A stretch of DNA of 64,000 nt from Akebia trifoliata. Lineage: Eukaryota > Streptophyta > Magnoliopsida > Ranunculales > Lardizabalaceae. The stretch lies in NCBI GenBank assembly GCA_017979445.1, contig JADQWC010000613.1, positions 1 through 64,000 on the forward strand. Direction: 5' to 3'. Below are positions 35,678-47,502 of the stretch, piece by piece; the stretch's first letter is position 1; every line of letters starts with the position of its first letter. A model generated the notes under the pieces. It saw nothing but the letters and a program-made list of their open reading frames with translations. It did no database searches and was not told the origin of the DNA. The translations under genes and the position numbers were made by a program.

Positions 35678-36360
35678 TTAGGCCTCAACAGCCTCAAGTG
35701 TTAATGGGAATTCTTCCCAGTTGTGCAATGTCTCCCCTTCTCTGAAGGGGTGGATAAGATGAGCAAGTGATTCGTTGGATGATTTGGTTAGTGATTCGGA
35801 GATGACCATGATCTTTGATGGTTTGTTGTCAGATTGGGGCATAGTCTCTCCCAAGCTTGATGGGATGACGACTGATGCCCAGTCAATGCCCTTGGGGAAA
35901 AGTGATTTGTTCCCTTGGTTGGTAGTGGTTTCCACTTTAGTGGATTCTAACGGTATCCTATAGACTTTCGTTGGAGTCCCCATTGAATAAAACATCAATG
36001 CCTTCTATGAAGGATGGTTGGGACTCGACAACTAAGTCTTCATGAATGTGCACAGGTTTGGATTTTACCACTTTTGCCCTTTTGGTTGGTTTTATTGGCA
36101 GTGATTCTGATAAGCTGTCAGGTCTAGTATGTGATTTTGGAAAGCTGATGCTGATATGCGAAACTCTGCGTAGATTCCAGACATTCGGTTCACAGTTTTG
36201 CCTTCTTGCTAGTCGAAGCTCCTTCTTCTTTTCGTTTATTTCTGCTATATCCTTTTTTGTAGGCCTAAACCCTAGGCCAAAATAAGGAGTATGCTTTTTT
36301 GCTTCAACCGGCGTAGCTCTCCCTCTTCCTCCCGGTCCCAACCCTTATTTGGGTCAGTAA
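35678..36360 (-). pseudogene. Protease-RT linker of the Tat/Ogre-like element
   Basis: Reads GPGGRGRATPVEAKKHTPYF, then GLGFRPTKKDIAEINEKKKE, the linker pattern of Ogre and related Tat elements, then a low-complexity basic/acidic stretch. In Ogre this zone between protease and RT carries an intron; I cannot identify splice sites here. The frame changes near 35990. Confidence 0.65.
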
Positions 36361-37340
36361 CCTGCTCTTTTCAAAATTCGGCCAATCATTAAATTTGTCC
36401 GTGATAGTTCTGCCTTTACCTTCTCTTTTCCTTTCTCGATGTGATTGACAGCAGTGAATTGGTATAAATGGTAAAGTGCCTTGTCCTTTATTACTTCGAT
36501 ATCAATGAATGGCACATCTGGGGCTCTCCCAACTGGAATAAGGTTCTCTGCCAATACTGATATCATCATTTGCCCCATAATGAATTTGACTCTTTGGTGC
36601 AACGAAGACGGTACAACCCCCTGCTATGTGGATCCACGACCTGCCCAACAGCAAATTGAAGGTTGTCGGTATCTCCATGACTTCAAATGTTACTTCGAAG
36701 GTGCAAGGACCTATTGTGATTGGTAACTCCACTTCTCCCAAGGAATCTCTTCTTGAACTGTCGAAGCCTCGGACAACCTTGTTGTTAGGCTTGACATGCG
36801 ACCAATCAGCGTTAAGTTTCCAGAAGGTCTCAAGCGGACGAACGTTAAGCGCTGAGCTATTATCAATCAGCACCCTGGCAACCATCATGCCTTTGCATAT
36901 GACCATAATGTTCAGTGGCTCGACGTGCCCCGTTCCTTCAGGCATAAATTCATTCTCTGTGAAAATAATAGGATTGGGGGCCATGATCTGGCCGATCGTT
37001 TGTTCCAACTGCGCTGGTAAGGTAGTCGCAGGTACATGTGATTTCCCCAGAACTCTTAGTAATGCCTCTTGGTGTTCCTCTGATTTCTGCATTAGGCCCA
37101 AAATACTGATTTGAGTTGGCTGTTTGTTTAGCTGGTCCACGATATTATGCTCAATCTTTCGAACGAGCTTAATAAAGTCTGCAGCCTCTTTGTCTGTTAC
37201 TTTTGCCTTCTCTTTTGTTATGTCATCCTTATATAGTTTACCCTTTCCCTTTGCTTCCCTTTTTTTTTCATCGGTCACGTCTTTTGCAGTCTCTTTCGTT
37301 TCTTCCTTGATGTTCACCCCATTTTCTGACAATTTCTAGC
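36361..37340 (-). pseudogene. Tat/Ogre-like aspartic protease
   Basis: The 37332-36502 frame starts with a lysine/glutamate-rich coiled segment (residues 1-60), then LLRVLGKSHVPA, PIIFTENEFMPEG, HVEPLNIMVICKG, the protease core VARVLIDNSSALNVRPL (catalytic D in LIDNSS), VVRGFDSSRR, GEVELPITIGPCTFEVTFEV, and FNLLLGRSWIHIAGG. It continues in another frame (36602-36354) with QRVKFIMGQMMISVLAEN. One frameshift and no in-frame stop in the core. Confidence 0.8.
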
Positions 37341-37471
37341 ACTTCCCTACCCTTGTTATACAGTTGATATCATCCACCATTGCTTTCTTCATTGTTTCGA
37401 CCCCGGTGGTTGTGGTGATAGTGGTCTCATAGCTCCAAGGAACTGTCTGGTCGAAGCTATAGGGGAATAGT

Positions 37472-39571
37472 TTAGGCAAGCGTATGGTTATGGGGGGTGG
37501 ATCGGGTTTCATATTGAGGATGAGGGGGTGGTGGTGACGATTTGGATGTAATGGTGGTGGGAGGAGCTATATGAGGATTGTACGGAATGACGAGTGGTGG
37601 ACGTGAGGAGGAGGTGTATGGTATATGAAGGGGGGGTCGAGTTGATCCTTGAGGAGTTGGCAGTGTGTATGGTATAACGAGAGAAGGTCGGGTTGAATTT
37701 TGATGGTTCGGTGATCCATAAGGTATGACTAGAGGTGGTCGGGTAACAGTATTTTGATGAGTGGGGTAGATGGTGAGGTCGGCCAATCTGAGTGGTGTTA
37801 GTGGATTTTGGGATGCGTTTGTTGTGTAGTGGTTGACTGTGTTAACCGTTGACGCCTTGGATTCCTGGGTTAGGTGGACCCTGATTTTTGTCCCAATAGG
37901 CGCTATCAAATCCGAAGGATTGAAGTCGAGTTTTCCATCGATGACATTTACCCTGTGCCCACTCCCTTTTCCATTGTGAGTAGGTAGGGGGTTTTGATTG
38001 ATCTTCTGTTGTTTGGCAGACCCATCTAGGATGAGAGCCTTTTTATCGATCAGGTTCTGTACTTGATGCTTGAGCTGCCAGCATTGGTCTGTAGAATGCC
38101 CTGGTGCACCCATGTGGAATTCACAGAATAAATTGGGGTTGTATCCTGGTCCTTTGGCAATGTCAGGATTTGGTGGATGTTTTACAAGATACTCACCCCT
38201 GAGTAAGATTGGCAGTAATTCCAATAATGTCATGGGTAACCTGGTGAACACTCTGTTTACTTTGTTGGGTCGTGCTTGCTGGTTCTACTCGTATAGTGGT
38301 GCCTGCTGTGCAATTGGTGGAGGATTTGCCCTGAATTGGTTTTGAGGTGGAGGGTTTCATGTTGGCGGTGCTGGTGCCCATGAAGTTGTCAGTGCTTGTG
38401 GTCTCGGTGCTGGTAAAGTGATGAAAAGGGGTCGATTCGGCTGTACGTTGTTAACTTGTGTTTCTTCCCTTTTCTTTCCTGAAGGCACTGGCTTTCTCTG
38501 AGTAGGGTTTCCTGTTATTGTCCCTAAACTTGTGAAATCGAAGATCAGACCGGTTCGGATCCTGTCCTCGACCCGATCCGCCACTTGTACCAGGTTCGAG
38601 AATGTGCCTATGGTGTGCCCCACCAGATGAGTATAGAAGGTGTGCCCTAGTGTCGAGATAAACATAGTATTCATCTCTTACTCTGTCATTGTAGGCCTTG
38701 CTTGTGAGGCGGACTCTCGCCATCTCTGTGCATACTCTTTCACCGTTTCCCGTTGCTTTCTTATCATCTTGGCCAAGTCGTTTCCGTCTAGTCCCACATC
38801 AGTATTGAACCAGTAATTTTGCCAGAACATCTTAGCTAGGTCCTGCCAGTTCTTAATGAGTGAGTGATCAAATCTAGAGAACCATTTGAGTGCCGACCTT
38901 GTTAAGCTCCTCTGAAACAACTGCACCAACAACCTGTCATCCTCGCCATATTGGCACATGGATCCACAATACAACTTCAGATGCGACAGCAGACACCCTA
39001 TTCCGTTATATTTTTCAAACTCCGGGTACTTGAACTTGGTCGGTAATTGAGCATTGGGGTAGAAGCACAGATCCTTGAATCGGGTTCCGCTCATAGTATT
39101 GAAGCCCTTCATCCTCCTCATTTCTTCTTGCAGAGATTCGATTTGCTGAGCCAGTTTTTCATCTGTAGCGCTTTTAGCTTTCATAGCCTTGTACTCACAT
39201 TCATCATCAGGAATGACCACAGGGGGTGGTCGATTCTGTGGAATATAGAGTGGAGGCCCCTGGTATTCAGGCACTGTAGGTGGCATTGTGGTCTGCGATC
39301 CCTATGGAGGTTGCTCGGGTAACTCTTGATTCGACTCGGATGCGTGCTGCTGTATCGTCTGAGCTTGTAGGATGCTGGCATTGGCTAACACAGTACTTAC
39401 TATCTTCTCTTGCCTCTCGATTATTTTCAATAAAGCTGTGATTTGTGGGTCGATGCCTGACGTTTCAGTTATTGGAGGTTGTGCTGGTTCAGAAGAACTC
39501 ATGGTAACGGTAGACGATCTTAGAAAATATGGAGGCACTTCTGGCTGCTTGTATTTCTTTTGCTTGGCCAC
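37472..39571 (-). pseudogene. Tat/Ogre-like gag with zinc-finger region
   Basis: The same frame is kept from 39571 (MAKQKKYKQPEV) down to 37472, with stops near 39303 (TAG), near 38676 and between 38356 and 38252. Signatures: coiled N-terminus; FNTMSGTRFKDLCFYPNAQLP and FKYPEFEKYNGIGCLLSHL; capsid core LVQLFQRSLTRSALKWFSRF and NWQDLAKMFWQNYWFN; KEYAQRWRESASQARP; FISTLGHTFYTHLVGHTIG; then FCEFHMGAPGHSTDQCWQLK, the CxxH...H...C-type knuckle usual in Tat gag; then a proline-rich tail with repeated RPPLVIPY units (37760-37530). Confidence 0.85.
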
Positions 39572-39689
39572 CTGTGGGTACAGAAGATCAAGCGTTACTA
39601 TCTTGTTTACAAAAAATGAAGATGCATGATGTTTTATTAGGTCAGGTAAAGTTGTTTATTATGAGTTTTAATGAAAAAGTAATTTCTCG

Positions 39690-40145
39690 ACGCGGAGCCG
39701 GCATCAACACAGAGTTGGTAAAATGTTTTACAAAAGAATTACATCAGCATGGAGCTGGCATCAACACGGAGTCGGTAAAATGTTTTTTTGAAAATGGAAT
39801 TATTCAGCGCGGAGCTAGCATAGACACGGAGTCGGCATCAACACGGAGTTGGCATCAGCACGGAGCTGGCATTGACACGGAGTCGGTGAATCATTTTTTA
39901 AGGAAAAAAAGGTAATTTCATCAGCACGGAGCTGGCATCGACACGGAGTCTAAAAAATCTTTTGAAAGCGAGATTATCTCAGTACGGAGTTGGCATCGAC
40001 ACGGAGTCAGAAAAGTATTTTGAAAAATAATTTTATCAGCACGGAGCTGGCATCTACACGGAGTCGGGAAAATATTTTGAAAAGGTAATTTCATCAGCAC
40101 AGAGCTGGCATCGACACGGAGTCGGGAAAATATTTTGAAAAGGTA
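39690..40145 (-). repeat. Minisatellite in the Tat/Ogre-like leader, array 1
   Basis: About eight copies by eye of a 55-65 bp unit. Each holds CACGGAGCTGGCATCGACA followed by CGGAGTCGGNAAAATNTTTT and an AT-rich spacer. The two half-units (CACGGAGCTGG and CACGGAGTCGG) are themselves related. It sits just upstream of gag. Confidence 0.75.
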
Positions 40146-40285
40146 ATTTTTTGAGCTAAATCGAGTTGGAATAATCCATGTTTTTGGTAGCCTCCAATTC
40201 AGTTATCTGAAATCACCACCGGCCAGGCAGATCTCCAAAGAAGAGGTGGTGCACAATGACACTTTTAAATCACCTTATTCCCTGA

Positions 40286-40300
40286 ATAGACGTAGTCTAT
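40286..40300. promoter_or_regulatory. Palindrome in Tat/Ogre-like leader (possible packaging or dimer hairpin)
   Basis: ATAGACGTAGTCTAT is a 6-bp perfect inverted repeat around GTA. The Athila leader has ATAGACTGAGTCTAT at 32424-32438, with related flanks (GGGTAAGATTTTTCTAG here, GGGCAAGATCTTACTAG there). Function is inferred only from position upstream of gag. Confidence 0.4.
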
Positions 40301-40469
40301 CTCCCTCGTATCAACAGGGTAAGATTTTTCTAGGCACCGACTTTGATCAAAGACTGCAATTGGTGCTTTTTGAAATCTTTTCTTTTTTTTTGTTTGAAAA
40401 CGATTGAATTCACTTGAGTTGATTAGTCGGTTGTTATCCTTGTTAGATCATGAATTTCGTTTAAAATTG

Positions 40470-40870
40470 GATATGGATCCGGTTTGTAGTGGATCTGGGT
40501 TTTAGACCTAGTCGAAATGGATCTGGGTTGTGGTCCTAATTGAAAATGGATCTGGGTCGTAAACTCAGTTGACATGGATTTGAATCTAGGTCGTGGACCC
40601 GGTTGGGTTGGATTTGGGCCGTGACCTAGTTTGAAAATAGATCTGGGTTGTAACCCAGTTGAAAATGGATCTGGGTCGTGGACCCAGTTGGGTTGGATCT
40701 GGGTCGTAATCCAGTTGGGTTGGTTTTGGGTCGTAACCCAATAAAAAATAGATCTGGGTCGTGGACCTAGTTGGGAAAATGAACCTGGGTCGTGGATCCA
40801 GTTTGGATGGGTACGGGTCGTGGACCCGGTTTAAATGGATATGAGTGGGGACCCGGTTCACCAAAATCGT
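40470..40870 (-). repeat. Minisatellite in the Tat/Ogre-like leader, array 2
   Basis: About a dozen diverged copies by eye of a 25-35 bp unit, consensus GATCTGGGTCGTGGACCCAGTTG with AAAATG or GGTTG spacers. The long antisense frame across it (IYFQTR, DPDPTQLG) is only the repeat read in translation. Confidence 0.75.
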
Positions 40871-40924
40871 TTTGAGTCGAAAAATCCGCAAATTCTACCC
40901 CTCCCTTTTTTTTCTTTTTTGTTT

Positions 40925-40928
<4 letters not shown>

Positions 40929-40957
<29 letters not shown>
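40929..40957. repeat. (AT)n microsatellite
   Basis: Continuous TATATA run of about 28 bp in the leader of the Tat-like element. Confidence 0.8.
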
Positions 40958-40961
<4 letters not shown>

Positions 40962-41084
40962 TGAAAACATTGATTAACAAAATCCACCTTACTTAATTTG
41001 TCCCAAAACTTAGGATTTTCCTAAGGGTACCATCACCGTTTGATCAATAGTGAGTAGGCCTCTTCAAAAATGGATTGTCAAGTT

Positions 41085-41325
41085 CACTCTGTAGGGTCGA
41101 GTTTAATCTGGTCCGTGTTAATGGCACGGATGTAACCCTCATTCTGTTATCCGTCTTTTGGGCACGGATGAGACATTTACTATTTCAACCGTGCTCGGAA
41201 CACGGGTAAAGTAGTTATTGTTTCAACTATGTTCTCAGCACGGATGAGCCATGATTTGACTCAACCGTGTTCCCAACACGGCTGATGCTCATTTTTGTCC
41301 ATCCGCGTCATGGACACGGACCAGA
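41085..41325 (-). repeat. Minisatellite in the Tat/Ogre-like leader, array 3
   Basis: Four to five diverged copies of a unit of about 55 bp carrying CACGGATGAG...TTCAACCGTG. Unrelated in sequence to arrays 1 and 2. Confidence 0.55.
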
Positions 41326-41698
41326 AAGAAATCCAGATTCTGGAAATTCATAGAACTGTTTTCTTTGCCCATGTTTTTCATGTCTCCCATGTTTTAAGTC
41401 CTTTGCTCACTGTTTTTTTTTTTTTTTTTGAATGATGCTATGTGCACTACTCCCTTTTACCTAAGGGAAGATAAAAATAAATTGGAACATCTACCTAGTG
41501 AACTAGGGGTGCCCCTTTGGGCTTACAACTTGGGCTTCGAGGGCCCGACCACAATAATTGCATACAACATTGCTTTGGGGGTCGATGTAACATTAAATTT
41601 GTATCCTAACTCTTCTAGCAGGGCACATGCATGAGTTTAATAGGTGGCTTGAAGGCTACCCAATCTTCAAACCTCGATGCATACCAAAGTACACACGT

Positions 41699-44600
41699 TG
41701 TAACACCCCAAATTTTCAACTTGTATCTCGAAGAAGTCAATGGGTGATATTTTGAGGAAAATACCAAAAAAGAAAATTAGAGTAAAACACTCGGATATGG
41801 TTCCGATCATTTCTAACGAAAATCGACTCCGCTATTAGGTTCAAAATAACTGAAATATATACTTTAGCCTATAAGTAAGTTCGAATTCGAGTTCGGATGA
41901 AAAAGTTATAAAATCCTCGAATTTCACATTAAGTGGGACCCAAAATAGTGAAATTTTGTTAGAGTGAGAATCAGAAAAATTAGACAATACCATTAGGTCC
42001 GCAACGAAAAATTAATCGAAATAGAATATTCATTTGTCATTTTTCGAGTTCGAATGGTTAAGATTTGATTGAAATTAGAAATATATATATAAAAATGTCA
42101 AAAATGCCCTCAGCCCTCTTATAAAAGAAAGTTTACTTTCTTTTATTTCATTTCACTTCTTCATTCTTTTCTAAAGAACTCAACTCAGCCACTTCTCCAA
42201 ACCTAGGGTTTCAACCCTTCCCATCAAGATCTATCGCAAGCGAGTCCTAGTTGAACCTCGACGAAGAAGGCAAAGTCGTCGGTGTTGTCAAGCTCTACAT
42301 ACTCATCCTATTTAACCTCCATTTTCTTTTCGTTCTCTTGGTCTCCCACAAAAATCAGCAGGTGAGTTTATTTATAACCACTTGGAACCTCATCCAAATC
42401 GTAGGAGAGTCGTTGTTTGTCATTAGAAAGGGGAAGAACACTTCCATCGAGGGTTTTGCAACCAAATCGATTCGTTTGGCATTCAAGTTCCACCAAATTC
42501 GATGTTCCAGATCGTTACTCCTTCATTTTCAAGCTAGCTTATCATGTCCAACAACCACAACCAAGTAAGGGACTCTTGATTCTTATTAATAATCGTAAAT
42601 TTCGGAAAATTTCATTTAGGGATCTTTCGAAACTTTTGTATGTTTTAAATTGATAGAATGTCGCTTAATTTACTTCAAATTCATGCTAGAAATAGTGATG
42701 TTTGATATGTTTTATCGTAGTTTAAATGTTTAATTCGTGGGTGGGTTAGTAGAATTGAAAATGAGTGAAAAACTTGAAGAAATGAAGAAGAAAAATTAGA
42801 AAATTCACAAAAATGAAGTTTCTGTCGGTTCCACAGTGAATAGTCACGGTGGCACCGTGAGCCGTCGTGCTCTAGGCACGGTGCTACCGTGAAAATCACA
42901 AAGTGCGCAAAATTTTTTTTTGATATATTTTTTTTGGATTCCTCATGCTTTTAACAAGCCAAATCGACTACTTATGGTCCCCGTAACTCCTTCAAACGAA
43001 GCGGAAAAAAAATAAACAAATTTTCATCACGACGGGAATGTTTTAAATATTCACGTGATATCTTTTGCATCTCTTTGAATTAGGTTACAAAATTACATAC
43101 CTTTTCTTATATTATCGAGGGCCTTCATTTACAAAAATATATTTTCAATTTCGACAACTTTGCAAAATCGAGTTTCCGATACTTAGCCAAATTTTCATCG
43201 ATTTTTCCAATTTTGGCAATTTGCCTTCGCATACCTAGTGGGACCCTATTTTAACAAAAAATGGATAGTTTTTCGATCGAATGATCAAAGTGTATTTGTA
43301 AGTTTGAAAAAGAAACATATGATTTGAAAAGTCGAGAAGTAAAAAAACACGGTAGAATGGGAAAGGGATGAATCGATAAAATGTCAGAGTCACACCCGAG
43401 GGGTGATGTCTATATTTTTCGTTGTATGTTGTATGTAGGTTGGTGGAAGGATATCCAGGTTATTAATGAATAGGTTACATGTTTATTTAAATTTATGTTG
43501 GCACAGAGGCTCCGAGTATTGTTGTTTATTTTCGGTCGGGTGGCCACAGTTGCATGGTAGGAACTGGATATTCATTCTCAACCCTGTTATGTTAATTTCT
43601 CTTTTATTTTAAATAAAAAATAATATATATATGTAGCTATTTTGTAAGCTGTTAAAGGGTCTGTGACTGTCTGAAGGGATAGTGCGTCACATCATCCGGA
43701 GGGATGTATTATCCTGGGATGTACGGTAGGGACCACCAAGCTCATACGTGGTATAGGATGCGTATGAGAATGGAGTCACAACTAGAATCCGGGTCCATTC
43801 TTTTCTTATCTTTACCAGTGAACTTGTATTGTAAAGGTGGTCGTATACGAGTGGAGTGTCATTTGGGAATCACATGCACGCCTGATAGGCATAGACGAAG
43901 ATGATTAGTCAGTGATCACTAATAATTTATAGTAGTCGAACGTTCTAACACATCGAAAAGAGACCCATTGCTTACGGTCACTTCAAACGGCCCGCCTGAG
44001 CCAGATAAATGGTCACCAGTGTGGTAAGAGCAGTGACCGACCACAAAATCAGGAACTAAAAGCTAGATTTATGTTGTAACATCATGTCCCGACTAGGAGC
44101 GATCTAGTCGTGAATCCCAACTCTCTGATTCCAATACTCCACCAATTGTACTATGTATCTGTTTCTATATTTTAAATTATAAACTGCAAAGCATGCTTGT
44201 TATTTCAATGTGATGAATCATAGTTGAATACAAATGAAAGTGTATAATGAATACTGATGATTGATGCCATGTGAATCTTTAAAACTGTTTAGTTGCTCAT
44301 TCCTGGCTATATGTACCAGTTAATCGTATTTTCTTTTGTAAAACCTTGCATTTGTTAAACTGTTCAGCATGCTTACTCGACCATTTTTAGGGGAGGTTGT
44401 TAGAAGGAATTGGTTGTGGACTTACTGGGTAACCAACGTTACTCACCCTTTCCTTCCTATTTTTTTTAGTTTCAGTACTTGCAATTACCGAGACAGGCGC
44501 AAAGTCGTTAACTGAGGAGTATCTGGTCAGTCAGATTGACGATCAGAGTCTATTGCTTGGTGAGCACTAAGGCTACACCCCTTAGTGATGTCAGTTTCGT

Positions 44601-44909
44601 CCAAGATGTATGTAGATTTTGGAGTGAGTGTTAGGTTTGTATTAGAGTAAGAGTACTTTTTGAAATCCTGTATATTGTGAAACTTCCGTACTCTGATATA
44701 CTCATGTGTTAGATAATTTCAGTCTTTCGCTGTTATTTTCGTGTTACCTTTATTTATGGTCAGAATTTGTGGTATATTAGATTATGATGTTTTCGAGTTC
44801 CGTGGAACACTAATATAAACAGAGAGAGCCATGCCCAAATTTCGAGGTGCCACCTAGTACCTTGGGATTTGGCCTTGGGATTTGTGTTAGTGTTTGGCGG
44901 GACGTCACA
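41699..44909 (+). mobile_element. Solo LTR (about 3.2 kb) inside the Tat/Ogre-like leader
   Basis: Begins TGTAACACCCC and ends GGGACGTCACA, an imperfect terminal inverted repeat with TG...CA ends. A perfect 5-bp duplication, CACGT, lies at 41694-41698 and 44910-44914. Related along its length to 58445-61443 (same orientation) and to 62642-64000 (opposite). No internal gag, pol or primer site lies between the duplications, so it is a solo LTR from recombination between two LTRs. Orientation as + is by convention only. Probably Ty3/gypsy. Confidence 0.82.
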
Positions 44910-44914
44910 CACGT

Positions 44915-45267
44915 CGTTGGTTGGTGATCGAGTTTGATGTGTTCATTTCCGACACTTGAAATAACGATCTCAAGCCGTGGAATTATTAAGTATCGGGGCT
45001 AAGTATATTGAGGGTGGAGTGGCTTGGAAGTGGGCTATGCTCGCAAGTGCGCACGTGCATTTTCATTTATTTCTTTTATCGACCTCCTTACAAATATCCT
45101 TCAAGCAAAAGAAAATAAATATTACAACGTCACTTGAAACAAAAAAGAAAAGAACATGAACAACAAACACAAACTATGTTAGTAAATCAAATACAAATAA
45201 AATATTTTTTTTCTTTTTGTTTTGATTTCTTGGAAGTGATCGAGTTGACACGAGGGTAGAACCATGC
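44915..45267 (-). other. Start of the Tat/Ogre-like leader
   Basis: About 350 bp between the solo LTR and the primer-binding site of the large element; no coding pattern seen. Confidence 0.5.
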
Positions 45268-45287
45268 TCCCCAATGGAGTCGCCAGC
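45268..45287 (-). promoter_or_regulatory. Primer-binding site of the Tat/Ogre-like element (tRNA-Arg type)
   Basis: On the minus strand, directly after the 5' LTR, comes GCTGGCGACTCCATTGGGGA. Ogre and related Tat elements use a tRNA-Arg primer site of the form TGGCGACTC...GGGGA, so this sets lineage and orientation. Confidence 0.7.
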
Positions 45288-47502
45288 TGTAGATACGTGA
45301 TTTTTGTCATTACGATGGCCACATCTACTAAAGTTTGGAGTCGCCACCATTCATGTTGTAAGTGGGTGAATGGTCACCCGATGTACATTTTCCAAAAATG
45401 ATATTTTTTGGCATGTAGTGACTCGCAATGGATAAGGATCAATCAAACCTTGAGATTCAGGATAAGCGACTTGATTGGAGAAAAGAGAAGGTGTTAGGCA
45501 CCCTTTTCTCCCCGTCAAGTGGCGGTAACCTCAACTCAACTCGGTCATTTTGATTAAAAATACAAAAATGAAGACAAATTACCACGTGTGTGCATTTGTA
45601 CCCTAAGTAGGGATTTGTTTTTGGCTTGATCATATGGTCATCTCATTGAAGGAGATGACCCTAATGAATCATTTACCTTGAAGACCATTCACCCAAAGTC
45701 CATCTAAAAAAAATGAAGAGAAGAGGGGGTAATAGAAGAGGGAAGGTGTAGAGGGTAGAGAAGGAGGGAGGAGGGGGTGTTCTTTGAACCCACCTTGATG
45801 CTTCACCCTTTTCTTCCCTTGCTTTTCTTCTTTAATGTCTTCTTGAGTTGAGTCCTTAATGAGTAATGAGAGTATAACTCTTTTTAGATTAGTGTGAGAG
45901 AGTAGAGAAGAAATGAGTTGAGAGTAGAGAGTAGAGAGTAGAGTGATTTTTTGTAAGACTTAGTAAGAGATTTTTTGTGAGAATTGGGAACCATTTTTGA
46001 GAAGAGAAGGGGGGTATTTATAGATGTTTGGGGAGTACTTAGGGGTATAATGGGGTGAGAGGTTGGGACAGTAGAGAATGGCATAGATTTTAAAAGTGAG
46101 GGGTATGAAATTTAGAGTGGGATTGAGGGTAATTTTGTAATGAGGGTAAATGGATTGTGTTTTGATCCAAATGATTTGGTGAGGTGAGATGATGGATGTT
46201 TAAGAGGGTGGTTGGGAGGGTGAGGGAGATGGTGACATGTGGCAAGATGTGTGGATGTTAGGGATTTAGATTTAATTGATGGGAAATATTGAGTGTTTGA
46301 TTTAAGAGGATGGGTGTAGGTTTAGGTTGTAGAGATGGGTTTATAGGAAATGATGATGGTAGATTAGGGGGAGATATAATGATGATAGGTTAGGGGGAGG
46401 TGTGGGTTGATGTGTTTGATTTGAGAGAATAGGAGTTAGGGAGTTATGAGGGTAGGTTAGGGGAGGGTGTGTGTTGATGTGTTTGATTTGAGAGAATGGA
46501 GATTTATAGGGAGTAATGGGGGTAGGTTAGGGGAGGGTGTGGGTTGATGTGATTTTTTAGAGAAAAGGTGATGTGGGTAGTTAATTTTTTAAAGAAAGGT
46601 GATGGGGTGGGTGGTTTGATGAGAGAGGTGAGAGGGGGTGATGACATGTGTCACCTTTTGACAAAAAAAAAGGTGATTGGTTGATGTGGGTTGTGGTTTA
46701 TGGGTTAGGTTGTGGGTTAGATATGAATTGGATATGGATTTGAGTTTAGGGGCATTGGGCTTGGGTTTTAGAAAAGGTTAGGGATTTTTTGGATTGGGTT
46801 GGGGTCATTTTGGATTGGATTTTTGAGGGTGGGTAGGTTTTATGTTTTTAGGTTGTGTGGGATCGGATTTAGGTTAGGGGGTAAGGTGGGAAATTGGTTT
46901 TTGGAGAATTGAGGGTTCATGGGTCATAGGTGGGCTTAGGTTTTTTCAGATTGGAGATGGAGCGGTGGAGGGTATAGGAGGTGGTAGGCGTCCCAAGTCT
47001 CGTTTTTTAATTTTATTTATATTTTTGTGATTTTTGAAATCATTGGTTGGATCAAGATGCCACGTGTTGGCAAATCGGGCTTTTTAGGGCCCGTTGGTAA
47101 ATTTTATTGAGAATTCGTTATTTTCGATTTTGGGAATGGTGCAGCGAATATTGAGAAAGCGTAGGGTAGGCCGAGTCTTTTTGGTGGGCCTTCTAGACCA
47201 TTGGAAGGTCTTAGGGGCCTCGATTTGGTCAAAATGCCATTTTTTTAATGTTTTGGGGTTTAGAGGCCCGTTGGCTTATCTTGTTGGAAAGTCGGTATTT
47301 TGAATGGAACAAGGTAAATGGGAGCATGCCGAGTCCTTTTGGTGGGCTCACAACCCAGTTGAGAGGTTTTAGGCACTTCGATTTGATAAAAATGTCAGAT
47401 TTTAATGCTTCGGGCCTTCGAAGCCCTTTGGCTAAGTTTATTGGAAAAACACTGTTTTTGGGCCCTTTCGAATGAGAGCCCGTTCAAATTGGGGTGTCTA
47501 CA
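45288..47502 (-). repeat. 5' LTR of the Tat/Ogre-like element
   Basis: 2215 bp, a direct repeat of 18102-20411 with scattered substitutions and several deletions (for example near 46170, where about 90 bp present in the left copy are absent). Followed at 47503-47507 by the target duplication CCTTG. Confidence 0.87.

Larger units (their letters stand above)
18102..47502 (-). mobile_element. Nested 29.4 kb Ty3/gypsy retrotransposon, Tat/Ogre-like
   Basis: LTRs at 18102-20411 and 45288-47502 are direct repeats starting TGTAAATACG or TGTAGATACG and ending GGTGTCTACA on the plus strand. A perfect 5-bp duplication, CCTTG, flanks the whole. Primer site, purine tract and gag-protease-RT-RNase H-aRNase H-integrase order put the element on the minus strand. 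The size (about 17 kb without the nested Athila and the solo LTR), the archaeal-type second RNase H and the protease-RT linker indicate the Tat/Ogre branch of non-chromovirus gypsy elements. All ORFs are broken by stops or frameshifts, and the two LTRs differ by many substitutions and by 95 bp in length. Confidence 0.85.

Noticed and set aside
39529..39915. Open plus-strand frame of 128 codons with repeated HGAGINTESV units
   Set aside because: Read-through of the first minisatellite array, antisense to gag at its left end.
40586..40891. Open frame with repeated DPxPTQLGPRP pattern, antisense in the Tat-like leader
   Set aside because: It is the second minisatellite read in translation; the repeat unit length happens to avoid stops. 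No protein family fits.
41428..41634. Open plus-strand frame of 68 codons between leader and solo LTR
   Set aside because: No domain, no homologue I recognise, and it is antisense to the element; Ogre's extra leader ORF should be on the minus strand.
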